From the NCBI RefSeq assembly GCF_015354735.1, contig NZ_JACEFJ010000002.1, positions 1 through 64,000 of the forward strand: DNA of 64,000 bases. Direction: 5' to 3'. The translations under genes were made by a program, and so were the position numbers. This stretch comes from Pararhodonellum marinum (GTDB taxonomy: Bacteria; Bacteroidota; Bacteroidia; Cytophagales; Cyclobacteriaceae). The notes under the pieces were generated by a model, which saw only the letters and a program-made list of their open reading frames with translations, was not told the origin of the DNA and made no database searches. Positions 9,469-18,812 of the stretch are shown here, one piece after another (positions within the stretch are counted from its first letter, which is position 1; the number at the start of each line of letters is the position of its first letter).

Positions 9469-10716
9469 TTACTGTTCAAATTCCTGTTTTAATATCCTGA
9501 AGATATCATCTATGGTCTCTTCTTCCAATTCCGTCCTTCTGATCAGGTCTTCTTTGGTTAAAGCCAATACACTTTTTGCCGTATCTAAACCGGTTTTTTT
9601 CAACTCGGCCAATACCCAATCTTCTATTTCATCTGAAAATTCAGTAAGATCCACATCTTCCTCCTCTTCATATTCCGACAGCTCTCTGAATACATCTATC
9701 TCATACCCTACGAGTCTGCTTGCCAAACGGATATTGAAGCCGCCTTTGCCGATGGCCAAAGATACCTGGTCTGGCTTAAGGAAAACAGAAAGGCGTTTGC
9801 CCTCATTGTTTACCTGAATAGAGCTTACTTTTGCAGGACTAAGGGCTCTGGAAACATAAAGGTCGAGATTATCGGTATAATTGATCACATCTATGTTCTC
9901 ATTCTGGAGTTCACGCACCACCGCATGGATCCTGCTTCCTTTCATTCCCACACAAGCTCCAACCGGATCGATGCGGTCATCATAAGATTCCACAGCCACT
10001 TTAGCTCTTTCTCCGGGCTCCCTGACAATTTTCTTGATGGTGATCAGCCCATCATATACTTCAGGAACTTCATTTTCGAACAAACGCTCCAAAAATATGG
10101 GGGAAGTCCGGGAAAGTATGATTCTGGGGTTACCGTTGACCATCTCCACTTTGTGTACGATGGCCCTGATTGAGTCTCCTTTTCTAAATCGGTCTTTCGG
10201 AATTTGCTCTCCTTTAGGAAGGATCAACTCATTGCCTTCTCCATCCATCAAAAGGACTTCTCTACTTAGGATCTGATATACTTCTGCTGAAATTATCTCT
10301 CCAACCAATTCTTCATATTGTTGAAACAAAAGGTCTTTCTCAAGATCTTTAATCCTTTGAATGAGGGTTTGTCGAGCCATCATGACAGCCCTCCGGCCAA
10401 ACTCATGCAATTCTATCCGCTCATACGTTTCTTCACCAATCTCGAAATCCGGCTCAATTTTTTGAGCCTCTGAAAGACTGATTTTATCATGGTCCCAAAT
10501 ATCCTCGGAATCATCATCCACAATTTCCCTGATTCTCCAAATCTCCAGATCACCTTTATCAGCATTGATGATGACATCAAAGTTCTCATCTGTTTCAAAC
10601 TTCTTTCGAATCATCGCCCTGAATACATCCTCTAAGATGCGAATCATGGTAGGACGATCTACATTTTTTGACCTTGCAAACTCTGCAAATGATTCAATTA
10701 GAACTTTAGCATCCAT
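9469..10716 (-). CDS. nusA: Transcription termination/antitermination factor NusA
   Basis: NusA (415 residues) binds RNA polymerase and nascent RNA to control pausing, termination and rRNA antitermination. The N-terminal domain (1-125) contacts polymerase. An S1 domain lies around 130-200 (VGEIISAEVY...), and two KH domains follow with GACVGMKGSRIHAVVREL and LAIGKGGFNIRLASRLVGYEI. The last about 60 residues form a single acidic, helix-hairpin-like segment (KKTGLDTAKSVLALTKEDL) instead of the two AR repeats of E. coli. It follows rimP by 5 bases and precedes infB by 72. Confidence 0.97.
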   Translation of the reverse strand: MDAKVLIESFAEFARSKNVDRPTMIRILEDVFRAMIRKKFETDENFDVIINADKGDLEIWRIREIVDDDSEDIWDHDKISLSEAQKIEPDFEIGEETYERIELHEFGRRAVMMARQTLIQRIKDLEKDLLFQQYEELVGEIISAEVYQILSREVLLMDGEGNELILPKGEQIPKDRFRKGDSIRAIVHKVEMVNGNPRIILSRTSPIFLERLFENEVPEVYDGLITIKKIVREPGERAKVAVESYDDRIDPVGACVGMKGSRIHAVVRELQNENIDVINYTDNLDLYVSRALSPAKVSSIQVNNEGKRLSVFLKPDQVSLAIGKGGFNIRLASRLVGYEIDVFRELSEYEEEEDVDLTEFSDEIEDWVLAELKKTGLDTAKSVLALTKEDLIRRTELEEETIDDIFRILKQEFEQ

Positions 10717-10721
10717 TTGTT

Positions 10722-11192
10722 TTATTTAAAAGAGACTAATACAATTGTTTTATTTATTTGATCAAAGACAATTGAGGTTTCTACCTCAACAGCTTTTTTA
10801 CCTTTTTCTTTTTTCTTGGTTAGCAGAAGTATACTTTCCTCTGAAACGGAAAGAAGCTTTCCTTCCACCTCTTGACCATCCTTGAGCAGAACCTTTAGAT
10901 TTCTCCCTATGTTCTTTTTGTATTGTCTCAGATTCGAAAGCGGAAAATCTAATCCCGGTGAAGAAACCTCAAGCACATAGGCCTCCTCTATGAAAGACCC
11001 TTCCTCCAATTGGTTTCCCAAAGCCCTACTTACCAAAGCGCAGGTACTGATACTTACACCCTGATCCCCGTCGATAAGCACCTTTATATGTTTTTTGGCG
11101 CCTGAGGTCACGATACTTACTTCTACCACAAAATGGCTCTCATCAGGTAGATGCTTTTCCACCAATTGGGTAATCGTTTCTTTTAGGCTCAT
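10722..11192 (-). CDS. rimP: Ribosome maturation factor RimP
   Basis: RimP (156 residues) assists 30S subunit assembly. The two-domain layout is present: an alpha/beta N-terminal domain (1-85) with VLIDGDQGVSISTCALVSRAL and the family motif YVLEVSSPGLDFPL, and a C-terminal Sm-like barrel (GRNLKVLLKDGQEVEGKL). It heads the conserved rimP-nusA-infB operon and is preceded by a promoter and a 5' hairpin. Confidence 0.96.
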   Translation of the reverse strand: MSLKETITQLVEKHLPDESHFVVEVSIVTSGAKKHIKVLIDGDQGVSISTCALVSRALGNQLEEGSFIEEAYVLEVSSPGLDFPLSNLRQYKKNIGRNLKVLLKDGQEVEGKLLSVSEESILLLTKKKEKGKKAVEVETSIVFDQINKTIVLVSFK

Positions 11193-11214
11193 TTTTGACT
11201 ATACCATAATGAAA

Positions 11215-11234
11215 GAGGGGACTTGTGTCCCCTC
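11215..11234 (-). other. Hairpin in the rimP operon leader
   Basis: GAGGGGAC, loop, GTCCCCTC is a perfect 8-bp inverted repeat around a 4-base loop. It lies between the predicted rimP start site and the rimP ATG (11192). No T-run follows on either strand, so it is not a simple terminator. It could stabilise the mRNA 5' end or act in regulation. Confidence 0.6.
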
Positions 11235-11255
11235 AGTGTTACGACTAATACTTTG

Positions 11256-11288
11256 CAAAGGTAATAAAATTATTTTCGTAAAAAAAAA
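11256..11288 (-). promoter_or_regulatory. Promoter of rimP-nusA-infB
   Basis: TACCTTTG (11256-11263, minus strand) is an exact TAnnTTTG box and is followed by CAAAG. About 19 bases upstream lies a T-rich tract (TTTTTTTT) in place of TTTG, so the -33 element is only partial. Predicted start near 11249, giving a leader of about 57 bases that includes the hairpin at 11215-11234. Confidence 0.55.
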
Positions 11289-11340
11289 CTGTTGTGTTTA
11301 TTATAAATCGGATTTAAGATAATATTTTTGCCATCCCCCG

Positions 11341-11371
11341 TTTTATTTCAGCATTTAGAATGCTACCTTTA
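11341..11371 (+). promoter_or_regulatory. Candidate promoter of the mre operon
   Basis: TTTT (11341-11344), 19 bases, TACCTTTA (11364-11371; 7 of 8 to TAnnTTTG). An alternative exact -7 box TATTTTTG lies at 11323-11330 but with a 22-base gap to a poor -33. Either would serve mreB, which starts at 11409. Confidence 0.35.
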
Positions 11372-11408
11372 AAAGATTTATCAAAAACATAAATTAAGCA
11401 CATCTAGC

Positions 11409-12437
11409 ATGGGATTATTCGATTTTTTCTCCAGTGACATCGCCATTGATTTAGGAACTGCCAATACCCTGATTATACATAAAGACAAAATTGTAGTGGA
11501 CGAACCCTCCATCATTGCCATTGACAAGACCACCAACAGGGTTTTGGCTGTCGGCAAAGAGGCGATGAACATGCATGAGAAAACCCATGAAAACATCAAA
11601 ACCATTCGGCCATTAAAAGATGGCGTGATCGCTGACTTCTATGCCGCTGAACAGATGATAAGGGGTATGATCAAAATGATCCCAGGGCATAAGAAAGGCA
11701 TGTTTCCACAATCTCACCGCATGGTCATTTGCATACCTTCCGGTATCACAGAGGTAGAAAAAAGAGCAGTTAGGGATTCTGCAGAGCATGCAGGCGCCAA
11801 GGAAGTTTATATGATTTACGAACCCATTGCCGCAGCCATTGGAATCGGCATTGACATAGAAAAACCTATGGGATCCATGATTGTGGACATCGGAGGTGGT
11901 ACTACTGAAATCGCACTGATTGCCTTGTCCGGAATTGTAGCGGATCAATCCATCAGAGTGGCGGGGGATTCCTTCACCAAGGATATTCTGGATTACATGC
12001 GGAGACAGCATAACCTTTTGATCGGTGAGCGGTCAGCAGAAAAGGTCAAGATCGCCATCGGTTCTGCCTTGACAGAACTGGAAGAAGCGCCTGAGGATTA
12101 CGAAATCAGGGGAAGGGATTTGATGACCGGCATACCCAAGGTCATTAAGGTGTCCTACTCAGAGATTGCCTTTGCCTTGGATAAATCAGTTTCGAAAATC
12201 GAGGAGGCGGTATTAAAAGCGCTTGAAATCGCTCCACCCGAGCTCTCAGCCGATATTTATGACAACGGAATCCATCTTACCGGTGGAGGTGCCCTTCTTA
12301 AAGGCCTCGACAGGAGGCTGCACCAAAAGACCAAATTGCCCATACACATTGCCGAAGATCCACTGAGGGCTGTGGTAAGGGGAACCGGAACCGCACTCAA
12401 AAACATTAATAATTTCAGAACCGTACTGATGACCTAA
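11409..12437 (+). CDS. mreB: Rod shape-determining actin homologue MreB
   Basis: MreB (342 residues) polymerises under the inner membrane and directs lateral cell-wall growth. The actin-fold phosphate loops are visible: IDLGTANTLI near residues 13-22 and VDIGGGTTEIALI near 163-175. The adenosine loop is TGGGALLKGLDRRL. An amphipathic N terminus (MGLFDFFSS) probably touches the membrane. It is the first gene of a five-gene operon, with only 7 bases to mreC, so filament and synthesis machinery are made together. The product suggests a rod-shaped cell. Confidence 0.97.
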   Translation: MGLFDFFSSDIAIDLGTANTLIIHKDKIVVDEPSIIAIDKTTNRVLAVGKEAMNMHEKTHENIKTIRPLKDGVIADFYAAEQMIRGMIKMIPGHKKGMFPQSHRMVICIPSGITEVEKRAVRDSAEHAGAKEVYMIYEPIAAAIGIGIDIEKPMGSMIVDIGGGTTEIALIALSGIVADQSIRVAGDSFTKDILDYMRRQHNLLIGERSAEKVKIAIGSALTELEEAPEDYEIRGRDLMTGIPKVIKVSYSEIAFALDKSVSKIEEAVLKALEIAPPELSADIYDNGIHLTGGGALLKGLDRRLHQKTKLPIHIAEDPLRAVVRGTGTALKNINNFRTVLMT

Positions 12438-12444
12438 AGATTGA

Positions 12445-13281
12445 ATGCAACGCATTTTATTGTTCCTTTACAGGATAAGATCCTTTCTCTTGTTTGTACT
12501 TCTTGAATCTTTGGCCATTTGGTTCATTGTAAATAACAACTCACCCCAAGGCGCGGTTTTCTTTAACAGCTCCAACAATTTTATAGGAACCATCCTTAGT
12601 AGCAAAGACAATTTTACCTCTTATTTCTCCCTTTCCTCAGCCAATGAGGCCTTGGTGGAAAAAAATACAGAACTACTTAAAAAGCTCGATAGGTTCACCC
12701 AACCCAAAGACAGCGTTTATTTGGTTTTGGACAGCAGCTTGTCATTGCAACATGAATTCCGATCGGCATTGGTCATCAACAATTCCCTTCACTTTAACCA
12801 AAACTATCTTACCCTTAACAAAGGGAGTAGACATGGAATCAAAGCAGGAATGGGCGTATTCAATGAGCAGGGTGTGATAGGTAGGGTCAAAGGGGTTTCA
12901 AAAAATTTCAGCACGGTGATTTCTTTGCTCCATACGGATAACCTGATATCCTCCAAAGTGAAATCTTCCGAGGTTTTCGGTTCCACCAAATGGGATGGTA
13001 GGAATCCCCGACAAGCAAAATTACTGTATGTACCAAGACATGTCATACTTTCACCCGGTGATACAATAGTTACTTCGGGCTACAATGCGGTTTTTCCTGA
13101 AGGAATTCTTGTAGGAAGAGTAACTGAAATTGGTCAGGGAGCTGATACCAACTATTTGGATATCACCTTAGAACTTTCTACTGATTTCAGTAGATTGAAT
13201 TATGTTTATCTGGTAGAAAATCTATTAAAAACAGAAATGGATTCCTTGTATGATGCCTCCGGGATTATAATCGATGAGTAA
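12445..13281 (+). CDS. mreC: Rod shape-determining protein MreC
   Basis: MreC (278 residues) is a bitopic inner-membrane protein whose periplasmic part activates PBP2. One transmembrane helix lies at about 10-30 (FLLFVLLESLAIWFIV), followed by a helical coiled-coil stretch (55-85) and the two-barrel domain with NKGSRHGIKAGMGVFNEQGVIGRV and PGDTIVTSGYNAVFPEGI, both family signatures. Its stop overlaps the mreD start by 8 bases. Confidence 0.94.
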   Translation: MQRILLFLYRIRSFLLFVLLESLAIWFIVNNNSPQGAVFFNSSNNFIGTILSSKDNFTSYFSLSSANEALVEKNTELLKKLDRFTQPKDSVYLVLDSSLSLQHEFRSALVINNSLHFNQNYLTLNKGSRHGIKAGMGVFNEQGVIGRVKGVSKNFSTVISLLHTDNLISSKVKSSEVFGSTKWDGRNPRQAKLLYVPRHVILSPGDTIVTSGYNAVFPEGILVGRVTEIGQGADTNYLDITLELSTDFSRLNYVYLVENLLKTEMDSLYDASGIIIDE

Positions 13282-13795
13282 CAAATACCTATTTAACACG
13301 TTAACAGGCTTTTTTGTATACCTAATTGTCCAAGTTTTTTTATTAAAAAACCTGGTCCTCTTCGGTACTGCATTTTGTTTTTTGCACGTGGTATTTATAT
13401 TGCTGTTACCCATAGAGACCAAAACCACTCCGGCCATGTTGATTGCTTTCTCTTTGGGGCTTGGGGTGGACATCTTTTACGACACCCTAGGCATGCACAC
13501 TGCTGCCTTGGTCTTGGTAGCTGCCTTGCGCAGCAACTGGATCAAGGTACTTACTCCAAGAGGTGGCTATGATGAAGATTTGATCCCCTCAGTTTTGAAC
13601 ATGGGCGTTGGCTGGTGGCTGAGTTATAGCCTTCCTTTGTTGCTTTTGTACCATTTTCTTTTTTTTTATATTGATAATTTGGGAACAGATTTATACCTTC
13701 CCGTGCTATTCAAAACAATTAGCAGTACCCTATTCACGTTCTTAATGGGCATGATCGTACAAGTTTTATTTTACAAAAGAAAGCGGGGAATTTAA
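13274..13795 (+). CDS. mreD: Rod shape-determining protein MreD
   Basis: A 173-residue protein with about five hydrophobic helices and very short loops, matching MreD, the integral-membrane member of the MreBCD complex. Sequence conservation in this family is low, so identity rests on size, topology and position: it overlaps mreC by 8 bases and shares one base with the mrdA start. Its central segment AFSLGLGVDIFYDTLGMH carries the conserved GLxxDxxxxxxxG pattern. Confidence 0.88.
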   Translation: MSNKYLFNTLTGFFVYLIVQVFLLKNLVLFGTAFCFLHVVFILLLPIETKTTPAMLIAFSLGLGVDIFYDTLGMHTAALVLVAALRSNWIKVLTPRGGYDEDLIPSVLNMGVGWWLSYSLPLLLLYHFLFFYIDNLGTDLYLPVLFKTISSTLFTFLMGMIVQVLFYKRKRGI

Positions 13796-15597
13796 TGGAA
13801 GAGAAAAGACCAATCATCATTATTTCAATAATAATTTTGATCGGTATCGTGTTATTAACCAAACTCTTTATGATTCAGGTTGCCGATGATAGCTTCCTGA
13901 AAAGAGCAGAGCGCAATGCTGTGCAAAGGTTGGTGGACCACCCTTACCGTGGACTGGTATATGACAGAAACGAGCGTATTCTTGTCTACAACAATCCCGT
14001 TTTTGACCTCATGTTGATTCCTAAAGAATTTACTGTACAGGACACAGCAAAATTTTGTGAACTTTTTCAGATAGATAAAGAAGAACTTGTTTTAAAATAT
14101 GAAGCAGCCAAAGCTTATTCTTGGGTAAAGCCCTCCCCGCTTATCAAACAGATTTCTACTAAGGATTTTGCAAGGATTCAGGATTATCTGATCGATTATC
14201 CAGGCCTCCTGGTACTTACTCGGTCAGTGAGGTCTTATCCTCAACCCCGCGCAGCCAATGTTTTGGGGTACATCGGAGAAATCAATGCCCGACAATTGGA
14301 CAGGGATACCTTGGAATATTATCGACAAGGGGATTACATTGGTCTATCCGGATTGGAATCTGCCTATGAGGATATCCTTAGGGGCACCAAAGGAGCTAAA
14401 TACAAATTGGTCAATGTAAGAGGGATAGATAAAGGTGCCTTCAAAAACGGAGAATATGATACTGCTTCGATAGCTGGTAGAAACATTACCTCCACCCTGG
14501 ATCTGGAACTCCAGGAGTACGGGGAAAACCTGATGGCTGGGAAGCGAGGATCGGTAGTTGCCATTGAACCGAAAACCGGAGAAATTCTTTCTTTCATCTC
14601 TGCTCCATTTTACGACCCGAATTTACTGGCTGGAGCCAACTTCAGTAAGAACTTTGGCCTACTTAACAATGACCCCGACTTACCCCTTTTCAATCGACCC
14701 ATCATGGCAACCTATCCCCCAGGTTCTATCTTCAAAGTGGTGCAGTCCCTGGTCGGTTTACAGGAGGGCATCCTTACTCCCAACACTACATTTAGTTGTA
14801 ACAGATCCTTGGTCAAATGCCATAATCACCCCAACCCGGTCAACCTTTTCGGGGCAATCAAATACTCCTGTAACCCCTATTACCACCAAGCCTACAGGAG
14901 CATCTTAAACCAAAATCTATCTACTAATACTTATAAAGATACCGAACTTGGCCTAACCAAATGGAGAGATGCGGTTATGAAATTTGGATTGGGAGGTCCA
15001 TTGGGAGTAGATATGAACAATGAAAAAGGAGGGAGCATACCTTCTAAACAACTCTATGACAGGGTCTATGGAGAGGGCAGGTGGAAGTATTCCAACATTT
15101 ACTCTCTGTCGATAGGTCAGGGAGAAATGATGGTAACCCCTCTACAAATGGCTAACCTTGCCGCCATTTTTGCCAATAAAGGCTATTTTTATACCCCACA
15201 TCTGATCAAAGCTGTGGATGGAGACTCCACCAAAATACCTATTGAATACCAAACGAAAAGAGAAGTGGGAATAGATGCCCATCATTTTGACTTGGTACAA
15301 GATGCCATGGCAGAGGCACTTTATGGAACTGCCGCAAGAGCCATCATCAAGGACATCACTATAGCTGGAAAAACAGGAACCGCCCAAAACCCTCATGGTG
15401 AAGACCATTCTGTTTTTGTTGCTTTTGCTCCGAAGGAAGACCCAAAAATTGCGATTGCCGTTTACGTGGAAAATGCAGGCTGGGGAGGTAGGGCAGCAGC
15501 AAGTACGGCAAGCCTGATGATAGAAAAATACCTCCGTGGACATGTTACCCGCCCAGCTTTAGAAGATTATGTGATCAAAGGGCTATTCATTTATTGA
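13795..15597 (+). CDS. mrdA: Penicillin-binding protein 2
   Basis: PBP2 (600 residues) is the class B transpeptidase that cross-links lateral-wall peptidoglycan in the elongasome. One N-terminal membrane helix (8-25), a dimerisation/pedestal domain with RGLVYDRNERIL, and the transpeptidase domain follow. Active-site motifs are S311-IFK314, SCN (358-360) and KTGT (526-529). The length is normal. It sits between mreD and rodA with a 1-base overlap and a 1-base gap, the standard arrangement with its glycosyltransferase partner RodA. Confidence 0.96.
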   Translation: MEEKRPIIIISIIILIGIVLLTKLFMIQVADDSFLKRAERNAVQRLVDHPYRGLVYDRNERILVYNNPVFDLMLIPKEFTVQDTAKFCELFQIDKEELVLKYEAAKAYSWVKPSPLIKQISTKDFARIQDYLIDYPGLLVLTRSVRSYPQPRAANVLGYIGEINARQLDRDTLEYYRQGDYIGLSGLESAYEDILRGTKGAKYKLVNVRGIDKGAFKNGEYDTASIAGRNITSTLDLELQEYGENLMAGKRGSVVAIEPKTGEILSFISAPFYDPNLLAGANFSKNFGLLNNDPDLPLFNRPIMATYPPGSIFKVVQSLVGLQEGILTPNTTFSCNRSLVKCHNHPNPVNLFGAIKYSCNPYYHQAYRSILNQNLSTNTYKDTELGLTKWRDAVMKFGLGGPLGVDMNNEKGGSIPSKQLYDRVYGEGRWKYSNIYSLSIGQGEMMVTPLQMANLAAIFANKGYFYTPHLIKAVDGDSTKIPIEYQTKREVGIDAHHFDLVQDAMAEALYGTAARAIIKDITIAGKTGTAQNPHGEDHSVFVAFAPKEDPKIAIAVYVENAGWGGRAAASTASLMIEKYLRGHVTRPALEDYVIKGLFIY

Positions 15598-15598
15598 T

Positions 15599-16873
15599 TT
15601 GAGAAAAGACGATTTATATATCAATAAAATAGATTGGGTTACCATTCTGATCTATGCCTTGCTGGTGATCATTGGCTGGATCAACATCTATGCTGCGGTC
15701 TATGATGAACAGGTAGCAAAAAGTATCTTTGATTTTTCCATCAATTCCGGAAAGCAACTGGTTTGGATAGGGACAGCCGTGGTCTTGATTACCTTGATCA
15801 TGGTGGCGGACTATCGATTGTTTGACAACCTAAGTTGGGTTTTATATGGTTTTTTTATATTGATTTTATTGCTCACACCCTTTTTGGGAAAGGAAATCAA
15901 TGGACAAAGGGCATGGTTTGAAATAGGTGCATTCCGGCTCCAACCTGCTGAATTTGCTAAATTCGCCACTGCTTTGGCCTTAGCCAAATACATGGAGAGA
16001 CCATCCGTGGATCTCACTAACCTTGAGTTTCAACTTAGAACTGTAGCCATCGTATTGCTACCCGTGGCATTGATCATGCTTCAACCGGATACAGGAACCG
16101 CCATGGTCTACAGCGCCTTTTTTATCATGCTTTATAGGGAAGGAATGCCACAGCGATATTATGTGCTGGGCTTGTCTGTGGTGACCATTTCCCTTTTGGC
16201 ACTGGCCATTGAAAACAACCTCTATCTGGTCGGGGGAATTATTGTACTGACGGTCATTTTGATTTTGTTAGGGAAGAAAGACTGGAAGCGAATCGTTACC
16301 CTTTCAGGCTTGGCTTTGCTGGTCATAGCCTACAGCTACAGTTTGGATTATGTGGTTTCCAAGTTACCTCCCCATCAACAAAACAGGATCATGGTATTGT
16401 TTAATCCTGACATTGACCCCTTGGGAGTAGGCTGGAATGTGACACAATCTAAAATTGCCATTGGCTCAGGTGGTTTTTTTGGTAAAGGATATTTGGAAGG
16501 CACACAGACTAAATTTGACTTTGTACCCGAACAACATACGGATTTTATTTTTTGCACCCTAGGTGAGGAATTTGGATGGATGGGCAGTTTGGTAGTGGTA
16601 TTTTTATTTGTGAGCTTATTGATCCGACTCGTCTTTTTGGCTGAGCGGCAAAAAACCAGATTTGCCAGGGTTTATGGCTATTGTGTGATTTCATTGATCC
16701 TTTTCCATTTTATGATCAATATAGCCATGACAATTGGACTTTTCCCCGTAGTGGGGATTCCGCTTCCATTTTTCAGTTATGGAGGATCATCCCTATGGTC
16801 ATTTACCATCCTTTTGTTCATCTTTATCAAATTGGACAGTCACCGCATACAATTGTTGGGAAGGATGGGATAA
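15599..16873 (+). CDS. rodA: Peptidoglycan glycosyltransferase RodA
   Basis: RodA (424 residues) is the SEDS-family polymerase that works with PBP2. About ten membrane helices are visible, together with the SEDS landmarks LQPAEFAKFATALALAKY, LLQPDTGTAM-like LMLQPDTGTAMVY, and GIPLPFFSYGGSSLW near the C terminus. The conserved loop FVPEQHTDFIFCTLGEEFG is intact. The start is a TTG one base after the mrdA stop; no better ATG lies near the first helix. It ends one base from the convergent HD-domain gene. Confidence 0.96.
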   Translation: MRKDDLYINKIDWVTILIYALLVIIGWINIYAAVYDEQVAKSIFDFSINSGKQLVWIGTAVVLITLIMVADYRLFDNLSWVLYGFFILILLLTPFLGKEINGQRAWFEIGAFRLQPAEFAKFATALALAKYMERPSVDLTNLEFQLRTVAIVLLPVALIMLQPDTGTAMVYSAFFIMLYREGMPQRYYVLGLSVVTISLLALAIENNLYLVGGIIVLTVILILLGKKDWKRIVTLSGLALLVIAYSYSLDYVVSKLPPHQQNRIMVLFNPDIDPLGVGWNVTQSKIAIGSGGFFGKGYLEGTQTKFDFVPEQHTDFIFCTLGEEFGWMGSLVVVFLFVSLLIRLVFLAERQKTRFARVYGYCVISLILFHFMINIAMTIGLFPVVGIPLPFFSYGGSSLWSFTILLFIFIKLDSHRIQLLGRMG

Positions 16874-16874
16874 A

Positions 16875-17459
16875 TTAAATCAATTCTCTTGCTTCTATCA
16901 GCTTCAACCACTGTTGTTTTTTTGGCTCACGGTATTTTTGGGCATAGGGCGTGTGGAATCGATGGTTTTTTAAAAAATTGATTTGGAGAATCTGCCACTC
17001 TTCTTTGGATTGGACCCCGTTCATCCCTTTCAATTCCTCAAAGAGCATCTGACTGATCATTGGATAATCTGACCTCCCCAGATAATCCAGATCAGCATCA
17101 CAAAGAATTCTTTGAAGTTGGGTTTTGGGACTCTGAGGTATTTGGGTAGCTAAAACTAGCTCTTTGACCAATTGGATATGAGCGGGTGCCATATTTAGGT
17201 CTGCCATGATTTTACCAGCCAGGTCCGCGCCCACTTTCTCATGTTGTTCCAGTGATTGTATAAACCCCATGTCGTGTACCAATGCCCCGATTCGAAGCAA
17301 ATAGGCTTCCTCTTCCTTCAATTTCAATCTTGTGATGTACTGGTTGCACACATGCAATACATCAAGGGTATGTTCTTTACCATGGTATGTCAGGCAATCA
17401 GGCAATTGCTTGTCAAGAACATCCAAAACATGGTTTTTCAATTTTTGATAACCGGTCAT
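16875..17459 (-). CDS. HD-domain phosphohydrolase-like protein
   Basis: A 194-residue soluble protein with HD-superfamily metal-binding landmarks: YHGKEHTLDVL (first His), GALVHDMGF (the HD pair) and a downstream CDADLDYLG (second Asp). Such proteins hydrolyse phosphate esters, often nucleotides or cyclic nucleotides. The substrate cannot be read from the sequence. It resembles the small 'HD domain-containing' proteins of Cytophagales that contain no partner domain. It is alone on the minus strand, convergent with rodA. Confidence 0.75.
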   Translation of the reverse strand: MTGYQKLKNHVLDVLDKQLPDCLTYHGKEHTLDVLHVCNQYITRLKLKEEEAYLLRIGALVHDMGFIQSLEQHEKVGADLAGKIMADLNMAPAHIQLVKELVLATQIPQSPKTQLQRILCDADLDYLGRSDYPMISQMLFEELKGMNGVQSKEEWQILQINFLKNHRFHTPYAQKYREPKKQQWLKLIEARELI

Positions 17460-17694
17460 CTAAATTACCTCAAAAAAGAAGGGTGATTTGTACTATACGA
17501 AGCTAATGATACAAAATAAAAACTATTTTTTCATAAAACAGAAAGGAATCTATCATTTTGCCAGGAAGAACAAGGCTTGATCCCCTTCCTATGATCCATC
17601 ATCCCATTGGATGTCTCCGACTAAAAAACTCAAAACAGCCTGAAATAATGGTTTGACAGGTACGCTTTTGGTTATCGACTTTGCCCCATAAGAT

Positions 17695-18777
17695 TTACCC
17701 CTTATGCTCAAATCTCCTGAAGACCAACTGCAAAAATTCGTCAACTTCCTCAGAATCTTTGTTCCAGCCCAATTGCTCCACATATCGCTCATTCAACAGC
17801 TGTATGGCTTCATGAAAAGTTCTGCATTGATCAATGGATTTTAAGGCCAGTTTCATCTGGTCAGGATTACCGTCAAAGAGGTTCTTGGTAAACATAAACC
17901 GCTGGTTGATCCCCACGCTTTGCTGAAGGTCGGTAATGCTGCCCTTCATAATATTGTATTCTTCGGACTCAAATTTGGCCCATACCCTAGAAGGGTCAAT
18001 GCCTTGTTCGGTAGAACCAGTAAAAGTGTGGTGTTCAAAAGTTTCTTTTGAGTAATGTGCCTCTTTGTGCTCTGGTTCATCGTGAATCTCTACCTTATCT
18101 TGGTCTGTTGCATAACTTTCGGCCTCACTTTTGGGCAAGGATTGATGAACATTTTCAATTAACCACAATTCTCCAAAATTAATGGGGTGAACCGAATTCA
18201 AAGGATTCAAAAGAACTTCTGGTTTTTCCAGCTGATGTTTGTTGGCTTCATAATTGGCCTTCAGTGCCATTTTCAGTTCAGCATAGGAAGCACCCATATT
18301 GGATCGATCTATCAGGGTGCTCAATAGCAAAGGATGCCATTTCAGGTATTTTTTGGAATTTTTGAAATAGGTGATCAAGGTACCTCCTTTGGCCCGCTCT
18401 ATTTCTTTTTGAAAAAACAAAAGTGGATCTCCGGCTAGAAGTATGGATTGACGCACCGCATCCCTCAATAAAGGTTCAAAATGAATCCTCTCAATTTTAA
18501 TGGATCTAGATAATACATTCATGAAATCCTTGAGGGATTCTTGCACAGCAATATCTCTGTAATCAAAATAAGGATTAGATTTTAACTTTTCCAACTCTTC
18601 CTGCCAAGCCTCAAAAATAGACTTGATGATCATAAAATTGACCTGATTGCTGGGTGTAAGCTGTATAATTTCCTGCCCAGACATGTATTTTTTAGTCCCA
18701 AAATACTGGGAACATATCTTTTCAGAAAAGAGTTGTGAATAGGTTTCTAAATAATTGGTATTAATTTTATCACTCAT
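17695..18777 (-). CDS. Conserved hypothetical protein of unknown function
   Basis: A 360-residue soluble, largely helical protein. No catalytic motif, signal peptide or membrane segment is visible. The centre (about 225-265) is polar, His/Glu-rich and probably disordered. The last 80 residues (SVGINQRFMFTKNLFDGN, FHEAIQLLNERY, VDEFLQLVFRRF) match a pattern seen at the C terminus of many Bacteroidota hypothetical proteins, where it follows 'IN-RF-F---LF-G'. It is divergent from a 2Fe-2S ferredoxin across only 35 bases, so the two share a control region. I cannot assign a function. Confidence 0.75.
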   Translation of the reverse strand: MSDKINTNYLETYSQLFSEKICSQYFGTKKYMSGQEIIQLTPSNQVNFMIIKSIFEAWQEELEKLKSNPYFDYRDIAVQESLKDFMNVLSRSIKIERIHFEPLLRDAVRQSILLAGDPLLFFQKEIERAKGGTLITYFKNSKKYLKWHPLLLSTLIDRSNMGASYAELKMALKANYEANKHQLEKPEVLLNPLNSVHPINFGELWLIENVHQSLPKSEAESYATDQDKVEIHDEPEHKEAHYSKETFEHHTFTGSTEQGIDPSRVWAKFESEEYNIMKGSITDLQQSVGINQRFMFTKNLFDGNPDQMKLALKSIDQCRTFHEAIQLLNERYVEQLGWNKDSEEVDEFLQLVFRRFEHKG

Positions 18778-18812
18778 TTGAAATGCGAATTCTGCTGTAA
18801 AAAGGATAATTT

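Noticed and set aside
17589-17792. Small open frame before the 360-residue hypothetical gene's stop
   Set aside because: It overlaps the 3' end of that gene by about 100 bases in another frame and shows no protein-like features.
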